Counted from the stretch's first letter, positions 30,225 through 41,733 are shown. The stretch: 64,000 bases of DNA from Streptomyces sp. NBC_01353 (GCF_036237275.1 NZ_CP108352.1:2480001-2544000), one strand, 5' to 3'. Notes: generated from the letters alone by a model not told the origin. Program-made: numbers and translations.

Positions 30225-30800
30225 TCAGTTCCGTGGCGAACCGGTTGCGCGGAGTCCGTTCCGGCGCGGCAGCGGCAGCGGGGCGCCCATGACGGCGTAC
30301 GGGCGGGGTGCGCTGGGGAAGTGGACCTGGCGGGCCAGGTCCTTGTAGCCGAGAGCACGGTACAGACCGCGGGCCGGGCTCTCCGTGTCGATCGCCGAGA
30401 GGATCGACCGGGGCAGGTCCGACTGGTCGGTGATGGCGGTGATCAGCTCACGGCCGATACCCCGCCCCTGGTAGGAGGGGTGGACATGGAGCTCGGTGAT
30501 CACGAACGAGTCGTCGAGCCAGTCCGCGGTGCCGCCGGCGCGGAGGTACGGCTCCACGACGCCGGACCACCAGTGGGTGCGGTCGTTGGGCATCCCGTAC
30601 ACGAAGCCGACCAGCCGGCCGGCGGCATTCGTCGCGCCGTAGGAGCAGGCGCCGGGGTTGAGCAGATGGCGGAGCACGATGTGGCGTCGTACGACGATCT
30701 CGTCCTCGCTGAGCCCGAAGGCGAGCGCCTGGACGGCGAGGGCGTCGTCCACCCGCGCGGCGAGATTGACCGGTCCGATCGTGACGTCAGCGTCATCCAT
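30225..30800 (-). CDS. GNAT family N-acetyltransferase
   Basis: 191 residues from the ATG at 30798-30800, preferred over a GTG three codons earlier because AAGGTG is then properly spaced. The acetyl-CoA-binding motif A is [20 protein letters not shown] (about 100-120), followed by [12 protein letters not shown], the usual GNAT end. The substrate is unknown. It follows the larger GNAT gene by 21 nt and is probably in its transcript. Confidence 0.88.
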   Translation of the reverse strand: MDDADVTIGPVNLAARVDDALAVQALAFGLSEDEIVVRRHIVLRHLLNPGACSYGATNAAGRLVGFVYGMPNDRTHWWSGVVEPYLRAGGTADWLDDSFVITELHVHPSYQGRGIGRELITAITDQSDLPRSILSAIDTESPARGLYRALGYKDLARQVHFPSAPRPYAVMGAPLPLPRRNGLRATGSPRN

Positions 30801-30821
30801 GCGCCGCACCTTACAAGTGCC

Positions 30822-31667
30822 TCAGAAGAGCACGCTCATGAAGGCCCCGACCTCGCGGAAGCCGACGCGGCGGTACGAGGCCCTGGCCGGGGCGTTGTAG
30901 TCGTTGACGTAGAGGCTGACGACCGGGGCGACGTCGGCGAGGGCGTAGCGCAGCACGGCGGCCATGCCGGTCTCGGAGAGGCCACGGCCGCGGAACTCGG
31001 GGGCCACCCAGACGCCCTGGATCTGGCAGGCCTGGCGGGTGGCGGCGCCGATCTCGGCCTTGAAGACGACCTTGCCGTCCTCGATGCGGGCGAAGGAGCG
31101 GCCGGCGCCGACGAGTTCGGCGACGCGGGCCTGGTAGAGCAGTCCGCCGTCGCCGGCCATCGGCGAGATGCCGACCTCCTCGGTGAACATGGCCACGCAC
31201 GCGGGCATGATCACCTCGATCTCGTCCTTGCGGATGCGGCGGACGAGGGGGTCGGGCTCGACGGTGGTGGAGGGCTCCTCGGTGACCATCAGGGGCTGGT
31301 GGCCGCGGACGTCGCGGGCGGGACCCCAGCTGGGTTCGAGGAGCCGCCAGAGCTGGGTGGTGGGCTCGGAGGGGCCGACGATGGAGGAGCAGCGGCGGCC
31401 GGTCCTGCGGGCGCGGTCGGCGAAGGCGCGGACGGCGTCGGGGGTGGCGCAGATGGGGACGAGGTTGGCGCCGGAGTAGCAGAGGGAGCGCAGCTGTCCG
31501 TCGGCGTACCAGCCCCACATCTCGCCGCCGAGGCGCCAGGGGTCGAGTCCGGCCGCTTGGACGCGGGCGGCCACGAAGGCGTTCTCGACGGGGGCGCTCT
31601 CGAGGACGGCGAGCGCGGCGCCGAGGTCGACGGGTTCGAGGACCCGGGTGGTGGTCTGCGTCAACAC
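30822..31667 (-). CDS. GNAT acetyltransferase with DUF4081 N-terminal domain
   Basis: 281 residues from a GTG at 31665-31667 with GAGG about 8 nt upstream. The N-terminal half (VENAFVAARVQAAGLDPWRL, YSGANLVPICATPDAVRAF) matches the DUF4081 domain common in actinobacteria. The C-terminal GNAT half carries IQGVWVAPEFRGRGLSETGM and NDYNAPARASYRRVGFREVG. It is upstream of a second GNAT gene. The substrate is unknown. Confidence 0.88.
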   Translation of the reverse strand: MLTQTTTRVLEPVDLGAALAVLESAPVENAFVAARVQAAGLDPWRLGGEMWGWYADGQLRSLCYSGANLVPICATPDAVRAFADRARRTGRRCSSIVGPSEPTTQLWRLLEPSWGPARDVRGHQPLMVTEEPSTTVEPDPLVRRIRKDEIEVIMPACVAMFTEEVGISPMAGDGGLLYQARVAELVGAGRSFARIEDGKVVFKAEIGAATRQACQIQGVWVAPEFRGRGLSETGMAAVLRYALADVAPVVSLYVNDYNAPARASYRRVGFREVGAFMSVLF

Positions 31668-31741
31668 GAGGGGGCCTCACCATGCGGTCTGCTGATCTCC
31701 GCACTGTACCTGGCGCGTCGCGGAGGTGTCGGGCGAGCGCG

Positions 31742-31790
31742 ACGAAGCCCCGCCGGGCCCGGTTCGACGGGCGCCGCGACGGGGCTTCGT
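31742..31790 (-). terminator. Hairpin after ispG
   Basis: An 11-bp perfect stem (ACGAAGCCCCG at 31742-31752 with its complement at 31780-31790) encloses a 27-nt G+C-rich loop, starting 16 nt past the ispG stop. It likely separates ispG from the GNAT pair. Confidence 0.55.
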
Positions 31791-31806
31791 GGGGTGCTCG
31801 GGCCGG

Positions 31807-32964
<1,158 letters not shown>

Positions 32965-33066
32965 CAGCTGTACAACCCCAAGGTGTGGTTCATCGGGCTC
33001 AGGTCTTCGAGATTACCGCCCCGGCGGTGGGCGGCCGGACACCCCGGGGGTCCGGCCACCCTCTCG

Positions 33067-34371
33067 TCACGTCAGCTTCACCGGGTTGACGATGTCCGCG
33101 GCGAGGACGAGGAGCGTGAAGCAGACGAACACTCCCGCCACCACGTAGGCGGCCGGCATCAGCTTGGCGACGTCGAACGGGCCCGGGTCGGGGCGCCGGA
33201 AGATCCGCGCGGTGTGGCGGCGTACGGACTCCCACAGGGCGCCCGCGATGTGCCCGCCGTCGAGCGGGAGCAGCGGCAGCATGTTGAACAGGAACAGCGA
33301 GACGTTGAACATGACGACCAGCTGCAGGAAGAAGACCAGGATGGTCTGCGGCGGCGCGTCGATGTTCATCAGCTCGCCGCTGATGCGGGCGGCGCCGACG
33401 ACGCCGACCGGGGAGTCGGCCTTGCGTTCGCCGTCGCCGAAGGTGGCGTCCCACAGGTCCGGGATCTTGCCGGGCAGGGCGAGCACGGACTCGGCACCGG
33501 CCTGGAGCTGGTCGGTCATGCGGGAGGCGGACTCGCCGAAGGTGAGCGGGACGACCTCGCGGCCGGACTCGAAGCCCAGGTAGCCGGCGGTGACGTACTG
33601 CAGCGGCTGGGCGACCTTGCCGTCCGCGTCCTTCTTCAGCACCTTGTTCTCGAGGAGCGTGGCCTTGAGGTCCGTCTCCTTGCCGTCGCGCTGGACGGTG
33701 ACGGTGGCGGCCCCGGTGGTGGCGCGGATGCGGTCGGAGAGGGTGTTCCAGTCCGAGACGCGTTCGCCGTTGAAGGCGACGATGCGGTCGCCCTTGAGGA
33801 GTCCGGCGGCCTTGGCGGGTGACTCGGGGTCGCCGGCCTTGCAGGTGTCGCGCTTCGCGCTCTGGTCGATGACGCAGTTGGTGACGCCGGCGACCTTGGT
33901 GGTCTGGGTCTCGAACCCGACGGCCATGGCGCTGCCGAAGAACAACAGGACGGCGAGGATCAGGTTCATGAACGGGCCGGCGAACATCACGATGACGCGC
34001 TTCCACGGCTTGCGCGTGTAGAAGAGCCGCTTCTCGTCGCCGGGCTGGAGCTCCTCGAAGGAGGCCTCGCGGGCGTCCTCGATCATGGAGCGCCAGGGCG
34101 AGGTGGAGCGGGCCTCGATGCGGCCGTCCTTGCCGGGCGGGAACATCCCGATCATGCGGATGTAGCCGCCGGCCGGGATGGCCTTGATGCCGTACTCCGT
34201 CTCGCCCTTCTTCTTCGACCAGATGGTGGGGCCGAAGCCGACCATGTACTGCGGCACGCGGATGCCGAAGATTTTGGCCGTGGAGAGGTGGCCGAGTTCG
34301 TGCCAGGCGATGGAGACGAGCAGCCCCACCGCGAACAGCGCGATGCCGAGGAGCGTGAGAAGTACGGTCAT
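33067..34371 (-). CDS. rseP: Site-2 intramembrane metalloprotease RseP/Rip1 family
   Basis: 434 residues. HELGH at 24-28 in the first helix supplies the zinc ligands and catalytic Glu; the second motif LLPLDGGH is near residue 360. One PDZ-like domain lies between ([18 protein letters not shown]). Four hydrophobic segments are visible. Rip-type enzymes cut membrane-bound anti-sigma factors or other single-pass proteins. The ATG overlaps the dxr stop by four bases, so it is co-translated with the MEP gene. Confidence 0.94.
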   Translation of the reverse strand: MTVLLTLLGIALFAVGLLVSIAWHELGHLSTAKIFGIRVPQYMVGFGPTIWSKKKGETEYGIKAIPAGGYIRMIGMFPPGKDGRIEARSTSPWRSMIEDAREASFEELQPGDEKRLFYTRKPWKRVIVMFAGPFMNLILAVLLFFGSAMAVGFETQTTKVAGVTNCVIDQSAKRDTCKAGDPESPAKAAGLLKGDRIVAFNGERVSDWNTLSDRIRATTGAATVTVQRDGKETDLKATLLENKVLKKDADGKVAQPLQYVTAGYLGFESGREVVPLTFGESASRMTDQLQAGAESVLALPGKIPDLWDATFGDGERKADSPVGVVGAARISGELMNIDAPPQTILVFFLQLVVMFNVSLFLFNMLPLLPLDGGHIAGALWESVRRHTARIFRRPDPGPFDVAKLMPAAYVVAGVFVCFTLLVLAADIVNPVKLT

Positions 34372-35627
34372 GCGCGCGCCTCCGCGGTTGCGTTCGCTGC
34401 GAGTTCTGCCAGTTCACGGGCCCGGGCGCGGGCCCAGGTCTCCGCTTCGAGGACGTCCGACACCGTGAGGGAGGTTCCCTGGGTGGGCTTTCCGTGTTCG
34501 GTGACGACTGCCGTGACCGTATCCATGATTCCGTTGAACGGCAGCCGGCCGGCGAGAAACGCCTCCACGCACTCCTCGTTGGCGGCGTTGAAGACGGCGG
34601 GGGCGGTGCCGCCCAGTTCGCCGACGTGGCGGGCCAGGCCGACGGACGGGAACGCCTCGGTGTCGAGCGGGAAGAACTCCCAGCTGGACGCCTTGGTCCA
34701 GTCGAAGGCGGGGGCGGCGTCCGGGACGCGCTCGGGCCAGCCGATGCCGAGGGCGATCGGGCCGCGCATGTCCGGCGGGGTGGCCTGGGCGAGGGTGGAG
34801 CCGTCCGTGAACTCGACCATCGAGTGGACGTACGACTGGGGGTGGACGACGACCTCGATGCGGTCGAAGGGGATGTCGTAGAGGAGGTGCGCCTCGATGA
34901 CCTCCAGGCCCTTGTTCACCAGGGTGGCGCTGTTCACCGTGATGACCGGGCCCATGGCCCAGGTGGGGTGGGCGAGCGCGTCCTCGCGGGTGACATGGGC
35001 CAGCTCTTCCCTCGTACGGCCGCGGAAGGGGCCGCCGGAGGCGGTGACGACAAGCTTGCGGACGTCGGCGCGGGTGCCGGCGGCGAGCGCCTGGAAGAGG
35101 GCGGCGTGCTCGGAGTCGACCGGGATGATCTGGCCGGGCTTGGCGAGCGCCTTGACCAGCGGGCCGCCGACGATCAGCGACTCCTTGTTGGCCAGGGCGA
35201 GGGTGCGGCCGGCTTCGAGGGCGGCGAGCGTGGGCGCCAGGCCGATGGAACCGGTGATGCCGTTGAGCACCGTGTGGCAGGGCGAGGCGGCGAGCTGGGT
35301 GGCGGCGTCGGCCCCCGCCAGGATCTCGGGCAGGGGCTCGGCGCCGTACAGCTCCTTGAGCGCGTCGCGCAGCTCGGGCACCACGTCCTCACGGGCGACG
35401 GCGACCGCCGCGACCTTCAGCCGGTGCGCCTGCTCGGCGAGCAGCCCGACACGGCCGCCGGAGGCGGCGAGGGCGGTGACCCGGAACCGGTCGGGGTTGC
35501 GCAGGACCAGGTCGATGGCCTGGGTGCCGATGGATCCCGTGGAGCCGAGGACGACGATGTCCCGGCGGCCTTCGACCGGTGCGAAGACGATGTGCGGGTC
35601 GGCGAGAGGAGAGGGGCGATCGCTCAT
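34368..35627 (-). CDS. dxr: 1-deoxy-D-xylulose 5-phosphate reductoisomerase
   Basis: 419 residues from the ATG at 35625-35627 ([11 protein letters not shown]). An ATG three codons earlier (35636) is also possible; the G-run between them is a close-set ribosome site for the inner one. NADPH motif [18 protein letters not shown]. Catalytic segments [34 protein letters not shown] and [17 protein letters not shown] are intact. It converts DXP to MEP, the first committed step of the pathway. Its stop overlaps rseP. Confidence 0.95.
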   Translation of the reverse strand: MSDRPSPLADPHIVFAPVEGRRDIVVLGSTGSIGTQAIDLVLRNPDRFRVTALAASGGRVGLLAEQAHRLKVAAVAVAREDVVPELRDALKELYGAEPLPEILAGADAATQLAASPCHTVLNGITGSIGLAPTLAALEAGRTLALANKESLIVGGPLVKALAKPGQIIPVDSEHAALFQALAAGTRADVRKLVVTASGGPFRGRTREELAHVTREDALAHPTWAMGPVITVNSATLVNKGLEVIEAHLLYDIPFDRIEVVVHPQSYVHSMVEFTDGSTLAQATPPDMRGPIALGIGWPERVPDAAPAFDWTKASSWEFFPLDTEAFPSVGLARHVGELGGTAPAVFNAANEECVEAFLAGRLPFNGIMDTVTAVVTEHGKPTQGTSLTVSDVLEAETWARARARELAELAANATAEARA

Positions 35628-35700
35628 GCCCCCCATTCTTGCCGCAAAGACTGTGCGGTCTTCACGAGGTGCCTCAAGTGGGTCACTTCGCCCGGTCTGG

Positions 35701-36948
35701 TCACGGGGTGGAGGGGGCTGCTCCGAAGGCCTCGCCGAAGACGCGGTGGAAGTCCGGGAAGGTCTTCCGTACGCAGCCGGGGTCGTCGAACGTGATGCCG
35801 GGCGTGCGCAGACCGGTGACCGCGAAGGACATGACGATCCGGTGGTCGCCGTGGGTGGCGATCTCGGCGGGGCCGGCCGGGGTCCCGGGCTGGATCTCGA
35901 TCCAGTCGTGGCCGGTCGCGACCTCGATGCCGAGGCGGCGGAGGTTCTCGGCGCAGGCGTCGAGGCGGTCGCACTCCTTGACGCGCGTGTTGGCGACGTC
36001 CTCGATACGGACGGGTCCGTCGGCGAAGGGCGCGAGGGCGGCGAGGGTCGGCATGGTGTCGGAGATGTCGCGCATGTTCACGGTGAGGCCGCGCAGCGTT
36101 CCCGTGCCGCGGACGGTGGTGGCCGTGTCGGTGATCTCCACGTCCGCGCCCATCCGGCGCAGGACGTCGACGAAGCCCAGGTCTCCCTGGAGGGCGCCGG
36201 TGCCGAGGCCGGGGACGGTGACGGTGCGGCCGGGGTGGAGAGCGGCGGCGGCGAAGAAGTACGAGGACGTGGAGGCGTCGGGCTCGACGGGGTAGAGCGC
36301 GCACTTGTAGCCGGTCGGGGCGACCGTGTAGGTGCGGTCCTGCCGGGTCACCTCGGCACCGAAGGCGCGCATCATCGCCAGGGTGATCTCGACGTACGGC
36401 TCCGAGACCAGGTCGGTGACGGTGATGGCGAGGCCCTCGGCGGTCAGCGGGCCGAGCATGAGGAGGGCGGTCAGGTACTGGGAGGACTGGCCGGCGTCGA
36501 GGGTGAGCGCAGCGCCCTTGATGCCGCGGGCGGCGACGGTGAGCGGGTGGTGGCCCTCGTTCTCCTCGTGGCGCAGGTCGACGCCGAGGGTGCGCAGGGC
36601 GGTGGAGAGGGGGCCGAGGGGGCGGCGGCGCATCTGGGGCGAGGCGTCGAAGCGGAAGGTGCCGTGGCCGGCGGCGGCGAGGGTGGGGAGGAAACGGGCG
36701 GTGGTGGCGCCGTCGCGGCAGTACACGTCTGCGGTGTCGACGGCGGGCCCGGCGGGTCGGCCCTCGATGTGCCACGCCCCCGGCTCCTGCCGGACCTCGT
36801 ATCCGAGGGTCGTCAGCCCTTCGGCGAAGCCCTCGGTGTCGTCGGAGCGGAGCGGCCGGAGGAGGGTGGTGGTCCCGTCGGCGGCGGCGGCGAGGAAGAG
36901 CGCGCGGGCGGTGACGGACTTGGAACCGGGAATCTCTATGACGGTCAC
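35701..36948 (-). CDS. aroA: 3-phosphoshikimate 1-carboxyvinyltransferase (EPSP synthase)
   Basis: 415 residues. Starts very close to the first active-site motif: MTVIEIPGSKSVTARALFLA. Others are CRDGATTARFLPTLA, SSQYLTALLMLGPL, VKECDRLDACAENLR and GDHRIVMSFAVTGL, all matching the EPSP synthase double-barrel. It joins PEP to shikimate 3-phosphate. It is not next to other shikimate genes, and streptomycetes often have more than one aroA-like gene, so this may be the secondary copy. It lies 72 nt upstream of dxr on the same strand. Confidence 0.9.
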   Translation of the reverse strand: MTVIEIPGSKSVTARALFLAAAADGTTTLLRPLRSDDTEGFAEGLTTLGYEVRQEPGAWHIEGRPAGPAVDTADVYCRDGATTARFLPTLAAAGHGTFRFDASPQMRRRPLGPLSTALRTLGVDLRHEENEGHHPLTVAARGIKGAALTLDAGQSSQYLTALLMLGPLTAEGLAITVTDLVSEPYVEITLAMMRAFGAEVTRQDRTYTVAPTGYKCALYPVEPDASTSSYFFAAAALHPGRTVTVPGLGTGALQGDLGFVDVLRRMGADVEITDTATTVRGTGTLRGLTVNMRDISDTMPTLAALAPFADGPVRIEDVANTRVKECDRLDACAENLRRLGIEVATGHDWIEIQPGTPAGPAEIATHGDHRIVMSFAVTGLRTPGITFDDPGCVRKTFPDFHRVFGEAFGAAPSTP

Positions 36949-36976
36949 GGGACCATCCTGCCGTGGCTTCCCCCGT

Positions 36977-37026
36977 CGTGGGCCATCGTTCCGCAGGACG
37001 GGACACCTGCGGCGCGATGGCCCACG
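36977..37026 (-). terminator. Long two-part hairpin after the acyl-CoA dehydrogenase gene
   Basis: Outer stem 12 bp (CGTGGGCCATCG at 36977-36988 with 37015-37026), a 2-by-2 internal loop, then an inner 7-bp stem (CCGCAGG with CCTGCGG). It begins 8 nt past the stop and separates this gene from aroA. Confidence 0.75.
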
Positions 37027-37033
37027 CCTCCGG

Positions 37034-38959
37034 TCAGGGGATCTTGCGGTGGACGTTCTCCTCCGTCGAGGCGCCCGGGGTCGCGTCCGCGATCCAGGGG
37101 CCGTCGTCGCTCGGGTCGACCACCCCCGCCTCCAGCCACTCGTAGCGTCCGGCGAGGACCCCGTCCACGACCCGGCGGTCCAGGTCGTCCGTGTTGGACC
37201 AGAGGCGGCCGAAGAGCTCCTCCACCCGCAGCCGGGACTGCCGGCAGAACGCGTCGGCGAGGGCGTACGCCTCCTTGCCGTGGTCGTCGGTGGAGCGCAG
37301 CAGTTCCGCCCGTACGCACGCCGCGCTCATCGCGAAGAGCTCCGCACCGATGTCCACGATCCGCCCGAGGAAGGCCTGCTTCAGCTCCATCCGGCCCTGC
37401 CATCGCGACATCGCGTAGAAGGTGGACCGGGCGAGCTTCCTCGATGTCCGCTCCACGTACCGCAGATGGCTGGCGAGGGCGCCGAACTCCCGGTACGCGC
37501 CCGGTACCTGCCCCTGCCCGGTGACGAGCTTCGGCAGCCAGCGGGCGTAGAAGCCGCCGGCCCGCGCGCCCGCCTTCGCCTTGTCGCCCAGCGACTTCTC
37601 GGGGTCGATGATGTCGCCGGCGACGGCCAGATGCGCGTCGACGGCCTCGCGGGCGATGAGCAGGTGCATGATCTCGGTGGAGCCCTCGAAGATCCGGTTG
37701 ATCCGCAGATCGCGGAGCAACTGCTCGGCCGGTACGGCACGTTCCCCGCGCGCCGCCAGCGAGTCGGCGGTCTCGTATCCGCGTCCGCCTCGGATCTGGA
37801 CCAGTTCGTCGGCGATGAGGCAGCCCATCTCGGAGCCGTAGAGCTTGGCGAGCGCCGCCTCGATGCGGATGTCGTTGCGGTCCTCGTCTGCCATCTGCGA
37901 GGAGAGGTCGACGATCGCCTCCAGGGCGAACGTGGTCGCCGCGATGAAGGAGATCTTCGTGCCGACCGCCTCGTGGCGTGCGACCGGCTTGCCCCACTGC
38001 TCCCGTACGGTCGCCCATTCGCGGGCGATCTTCAGCGCCCACTTGCCGGCGCCGACGCACATCGCGGGGAGCGAGAGCCGGCCGGTGTTCAGCGTCGTCA
38101 GCGCGATCTTGAGGCCGGCGCCTTCCGGGCCGATGCGGTTCTCGGCAGGGACCCGGACGCCGTGGAAGCGGGTGACGCCGTTCTCGAGCCCTCGCAGGCC
38201 CATGAAGGCGTTGCGGTGCTCGACGGTGATGCCGGGCGAGTCCGCCTCGACGACGAAGGCGGTGATGCCGCCCCGGTGGCCCTGCGAGGCGGGCACGCTC
38301 GCCATGACGACGAGCAGATCGGCGACGACGCCGTTGGTCGTCCAGAGCTTCACCCCGTCGATGACATAGGCGTCGTCGCCGTCCGGGACCGCCGTGGTGG
38401 CGAGCCGGGCCGGGTCGGAGCCCACGTCGGGTTCGGTGAGCAGGAAGGCCGAGATGTCGGTGGTGGCGAGGCGGGGGAGGTAGGTGTCGCGCTGTTCCTG
38501 GGTGCCGAAGATCTTCAGCGGCTGGGGAACGCCGATGGACTGATGGGCCGAGAGCAGTGCGCCGATCGCGGGGCTCGCGGAGCCGACGAGGGCGAGGGCG
38601 CGGTTGTAGTAGACCTGGGTGAGGCCGAGCCCGCCGTACTTCGGGTCGATCTTCATCCCGAGCGCGCCGAGTTCCTTGAGGCCGGTGACGACCTCGTCGG
38701 GGATGCGGGCCTCGCGCTCGATCAGCCGGCCGTCGATGTGTGTCTCGCAGAAGGTGCGCAGCTTGGCGAGGAAGGCCTCGCCGCGCCGCACGTCCTCGTC
38801 GGACGGGAGGGGATGGGGGTGGATGAGGTCCAGTCGGAAGCGGCCGAGGAAGAGCTCCTTGGCGAAGCTGGGTTTGCGCCAGTCCTGCTCGCGCGCGGCC
38901 TCGGCGACCTGCCGGGCCTCGCGTTCGGTGACCTTGTGCCGCTGGGTGGGTGCGGACAT
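37034..38959 (-). CDS. Acyl-CoA dehydrogenase with long C-terminal extension
   Basis: 641 residues from the ATG at 38957-38959 (GAGGTGAG about 8 nt upstream). Residues about 60-440 form a full FAD acyl-CoA dehydrogenase: ISAFLLTEPDVGSDPARLAT, YVIDGVKLWTTNG, RFHGVRVPAENRIG and QIRGGRGYETADS. An extra 200-residue helical C-terminal domain makes it like the VLCAD/ACAD9 type, which act on long acyl chains. It is monocistronic by the look of the flanking hairpins. The substrate is unknown. Confidence 0.93.
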   Translation of the reverse strand: MSAPTQRHKVTEREARQVAEAAREQDWRKPSFAKELFLGRFRLDLIHPHPLPSDEDVRRGEAFLAKLRTFCETHIDGRLIEREARIPDEVVTGLKELGALGMKIDPKYGGLGLTQVYYNRALALVGSASPAIGALLSAHQSIGVPQPLKIFGTQEQRDTYLPRLATTDISAFLLTEPDVGSDPARLATTAVPDGDDAYVIDGVKLWTTNGVVADLLVVMASVPASQGHRGGITAFVVEADSPGITVEHRNAFMGLRGLENGVTRFHGVRVPAENRIGPEGAGLKIALTTLNTGRLSLPAMCVGAGKWALKIAREWATVREQWGKPVARHEAVGTKISFIAATTFALEAIVDLSSQMADEDRNDIRIEAALAKLYGSEMGCLIADELVQIRGGRGYETADSLAARGERAVPAEQLLRDLRINRIFEGSTEIMHLLIAREAVDAHLAVAGDIIDPEKSLGDKAKAGARAGGFYARWLPKLVTGQGQVPGAYREFGALASHLRYVERTSRKLARSTFYAMSRWQGRMELKQAFLGRIVDIGAELFAMSAACVRAELLRSTDDHGKEAYALADAFCRQSRLRVEELFGRLWSNTDDLDRRVVDGVLAGRYEWLEAGVVDPSDDGPWIADATPGASTEENVHRKIP

Positions 38960-39044
38960 GAGGAGCTCACCTCGCCGCTCGTAGGGGGGCCTTGTGGCTA
39001 CTCGTCCGTAGTACCCGATTTCCGGGCGCACCGATAGACGAGAA

Positions 39045-39081
39045 GACGGCCGGAGCCCCCGCACAGTGGGCTCCGGCCGTC
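39045..39081 (-). terminator. Hairpin after the aldehyde dehydrogenase gene
   Basis: A perfect 14-bp stem (GACGGCCGGAGCCC at 39045-39058 with 39068-39081) and a 9-nt loop lie 45 nt past the stop, in the gap before the acyl-CoA dehydrogenase start. Confidence 0.75.
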
Positions 39082-39126
39082 GGTCTCAGGGATCCGTACG
39101 ACTTCGCACGGACTACTGAATACGGG

Positions 39127-40572
39127 TTACAGCGCGAGGCCCGTGAGGACCAGGACCCGCTCGTAGGTGTAGTCGTCCATGGCGTACTTGACGCCCTCGC
39201 GGCCGACGCCGGACTTCTTGGCGCCGCCGTACGGCATCTGGTCGGCGCGGTAGGACGGGACGTCGCCGATGATCACGCCGCCGACCTCGAGCGCGCGGTG
39301 GGCGCGGAAGGCGGTCTGCAGGTCGTGGGTGAAGACGCCGGCCTGGAGGCCGAAGTCCGAGTCGTTGACGGCGGCGAAGGCCTCGGCCTCGCCGTCGACC
39401 TTGGCGATGGTGAGGACCGGGCCGAAGACCTCGGCGCGGGCCAGGGTGACATCGCCCGGGAGGTCGGTGAGGACGGTCGGGGCGTAGGTCGCGCCCTCGC
39501 GCTTGCCGCCGGCGAGGAGCTTCGCGCCGGCCGCGACGGCCTCGTCCACCCAGGCCTCGACGCGCTTGGCGGCGTTCTCGTCGACGAGCGGGCCGACGTC
39601 GGTGGCGTCGTCCGCCGGGTCACCGGAGACCTGCGCCTCGACGGCGGCGACGACCTTGGGGACGAGCCGGTCGTAGACCGAGGCGTCGGCGATCACGCGC
39701 TGCACGGAGATGCAGGACTGGCCGCCCTGGTAGTTGGAGAAGGTGGCGATACGGCTCGCCGCCCAGTCCAGGTCCTGCTCGGACGCCCAGTCGCCGAGGA
39801 CGACGGCGGCGGCGTTGCCGCCGAGCTCCAGGGTGCAGTGCTTGTGCGGCACGGACTCCTGGATGGCGTAGCCGACCTTGTCGGAGCCGGTGAAGGAGAT
39901 GACCGGGAGGCGCTCGTCCTTCACGAGGGCGGGCATCCGGTCGTTCGGCACGGTCAGGACGGACCAGGAGCCGGCGGGCAGGTCGGTCTCGGCCAGCAGC
40001 TCGCCCAGGATCAGGGACGAGATCGGGGTGGCCGGGGCCGGCTTGAGGATGATCGGGGCGCCGACGGCGATGGCCGGGGCGACCTTGTGGGCGCTGAGGT
40101 TCAGCGGAAAGTTGAACGGCGCGATGCCGAGGACGACGCCCTTGGGGATACGGCGGGTGATGGCGAGCCTGCCGACGCCACCGGCCTCGGTGTCGAGACG
40201 CTGGGCCTCGCCGCCGTTGAAGCGGCGGGCTTCCTCGGCGGCGAAGCGGAATACGGAGACGGCGCGGCCGACCTCGCCGCGGGCCCACTTGATGGGCTTG
40301 CCGTTCTCGGCGGAGATCACCTGGGCGATCTCCTCTGTGCGCTCGGCGAGGCGCTTCGACACGTGGTCGAGGGCGGCGGCGCGGACGTGCGCCGGCGTGG
40401 CGGCGAACTCGTCGACGACGGCGTGCGCGGCGGCGACGGCTTCCTCGACCTGGGCTTCGGTGGGCACGCTGACCTTGCCGACCAGACGTCCGTCGAAGGA
40501 GTTCGTGACGTCGAAGGTGGCCTCGCCGGTGGCCTCGCGGCCGGCGAGCCAGAAGGCGTGGGTGGTCGTCAT
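39127..40572 (-). CDS. NAD(P)-dependent aldehyde dehydrogenase
   Basis: 481 residues. The Rossmann part includes GIAPFNFPLNLSAHKVAPAI and ILKPAPATPIS. The catalytic Glu is in CTLELGGNAAAVV and the catalytic Cys in GGQSCISVQRV. FGPVLTIAKVDGEAEAF and DYTYERVLV complete the fold. The GGQSC context differs from the polyamine-type enzyme at 59623-61137, so the two are not close duplicates. The substrate is uncertain. It appears to be a single-gene unit with a hairpin at its end. Confidence 0.93.
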   Translation of the reverse strand: MTTTHAFWLAGREATGEATFDVTNSFDGRLVGKVSVPTEAQVEEAVAAAHAVVDEFAATPAHVRAAALDHVSKRLAERTEEIAQVISAENGKPIKWARGEVGRAVSVFRFAAEEARRFNGGEAQRLDTEAGGVGRLAITRRIPKGVVLGIAPFNFPLNLSAHKVAPAIAVGAPIILKPAPATPISSLILGELLAETDLPAGSWSVLTVPNDRMPALVKDERLPVISFTGSDKVGYAIQESVPHKHCTLELGGNAAAVVLGDWASEQDLDWAASRIATFSNYQGGQSCISVQRVIADASVYDRLVPKVVAAVEAQVSGDPADDATDVGPLVDENAAKRVEAWVDEAVAAGAKLLAGGKREGATYAPTVLTDLPGDVTLARAEVFGPVLTIAKVDGEAEAFAAVNDSDFGLQAGVFTHDLQTAFRAHRALEVGGVIIGDVPSYRADQMPYGGAKKSGVGREGVKYAMDDYTYERVLVLTGLAL

Positions 40573-40731
40573 TGCGTCCCGGCCCTTTCCGTATCGGGGG
40601 TGCGAGCGATCGCTCTCGTGCCACGTTAGGGCGAAGCGGGCCGAGTGGCGCTTGTCCGCCGTGGAGTGGTGTACGGGGGCTCCTGTCCGCTTTGGCGGAA
40701 GGAGGCCCCGAACCTCACCCGGGCACGATGA

Positions 40732-41691
40732 TCATCCCCGTCGTTCCGTCGAGACGATGAGACAGACCCCGCCGACGACGATCGCGCCGCCGAGCGCGAT
40801 GGGCCAGGTCAGGGCCTCACCGAGGACGAGGGCACCGAGGAGCACCGCGACGACCGGGTTGACGTAGGCGTAGGTGGCGACCAGGGAGAGCGGGGCGGTC
40901 TGGAGGAGCCAGGCGTACGCGGTGAAGGCGATCAGCGAGCCGAAGACGACGAGGTAGCCGAGGGCGATCCAGGAGCGGGTGGAGACGTCGGCGAGGTCGA
41001 AGCCGTGGTGCTCGCCGCGGACCAGGGCGACGCCGAGGCCCCCGAGGCCGCCGGCGAACATCTCGTACGCGCTGGCGGTGAAGGGGTTGGCGGGCATCGG
41101 GAGCCGGCCGGAGGAGAACGATCCGATGGACCACAGGAGAGCGGCGACGACGACGAGGACCACGCCGCCGATCCTGACCTCACCGCTGAGGCCGGGGAGG
41201 GTGAGGACGCCGAGGCCGACCAGGCCGAGGGCCACGCCTGCGAAGGCGCCGCGGCCGGGACGCTCGCCGGCGACGGCGCGCAGGACGACGACCCAGGCGG
41301 GCACGCTCGCGACGAGCAGCGCGGCGAGGCCGGAGGGGATGTCGGTCTCGGCGAGGACGACGAGCGCGTTGCCGCCGACGAGCAGCAGCAGGCCGACCAC
41401 CACGGCGGAGCCGAGTTGCCGCGGGGTCACCTTCAGCGCCGCCGGGCCCTGCCGCCAGGCGATGAGCGCGGCGAGCAGCAGGCCGGCGACGACGTAACGC
41501 ATCCCCGCGGAGAGGAACGGCGGCATCGTCTCGACGACGATCCGGATCCCGAGGTAGGTGGACCCCCAGACGACGTACACGATCCCGAGCGCGAGCCAGA
41601 CGGCGCCGGAGATGCGGCGGGGGGCGCGTCCGGGAGCGGCGGGGGTGGAGGTGCGTTCCTCGGAGGCGGGATCGACCGCGGGGCTTGTCAT
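40732..41691 (-). CDS. EamA/DMT-family membrane transporter
   Basis: 319 residues with about ten membrane helices in two EamA repeats. The first begins VWLALGIVYVVWGSTYLGIR, a hallmark start (WGSTYLGIR). The second repeat begins GGVVLVVVAALLWSIGSFSS. The 25-residue N-terminal tail is polar. Such transporters export metabolites or amino acids. It sits 100 nt downstream of the PucR-type regulator on the same strand, with a small palindrome between. Confidence 0.9.
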   Translation of the reverse strand: MTSPAVDPASEERTSTPAAPGRAPRRISGAVWLALGIVYVVWGSTYLGIRIVVETMPPFLSAGMRYVVAGLLLAALIAWRQGPAALKVTPRQLGSAVVVGLLLLVGGNALVVLAETDIPSGLAALLVASVPAWVVVLRAVAGERPGRGAFAGVALGLVGLGVLTLPGLSGEVRIGGVVLVVVAALLWSIGSFSSGRLPMPANPFTASAYEMFAGGLGGLGVALVRGEHHGFDLADVSTRSWIALGYLVVFGSLIAFTAYAWLLQTAPLSLVATYAYVNPVVAVLLGALVLGEALTWPIALGGAIVVGGVCLIVSTERRG

Positions 41692-41733
41692 GCCCAGGAG
41701 AGTAAGGAGTTCCGAGGGGAATGATCAATGATT

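Noticed and set aside
40604-40615. GAGCGATCGCTC palindrome upstream of the aldehyde dehydrogenase
   Set aside because: A single 12-nt palindrome of high G+C is expected by chance at this density; no second copy and no promoter match.
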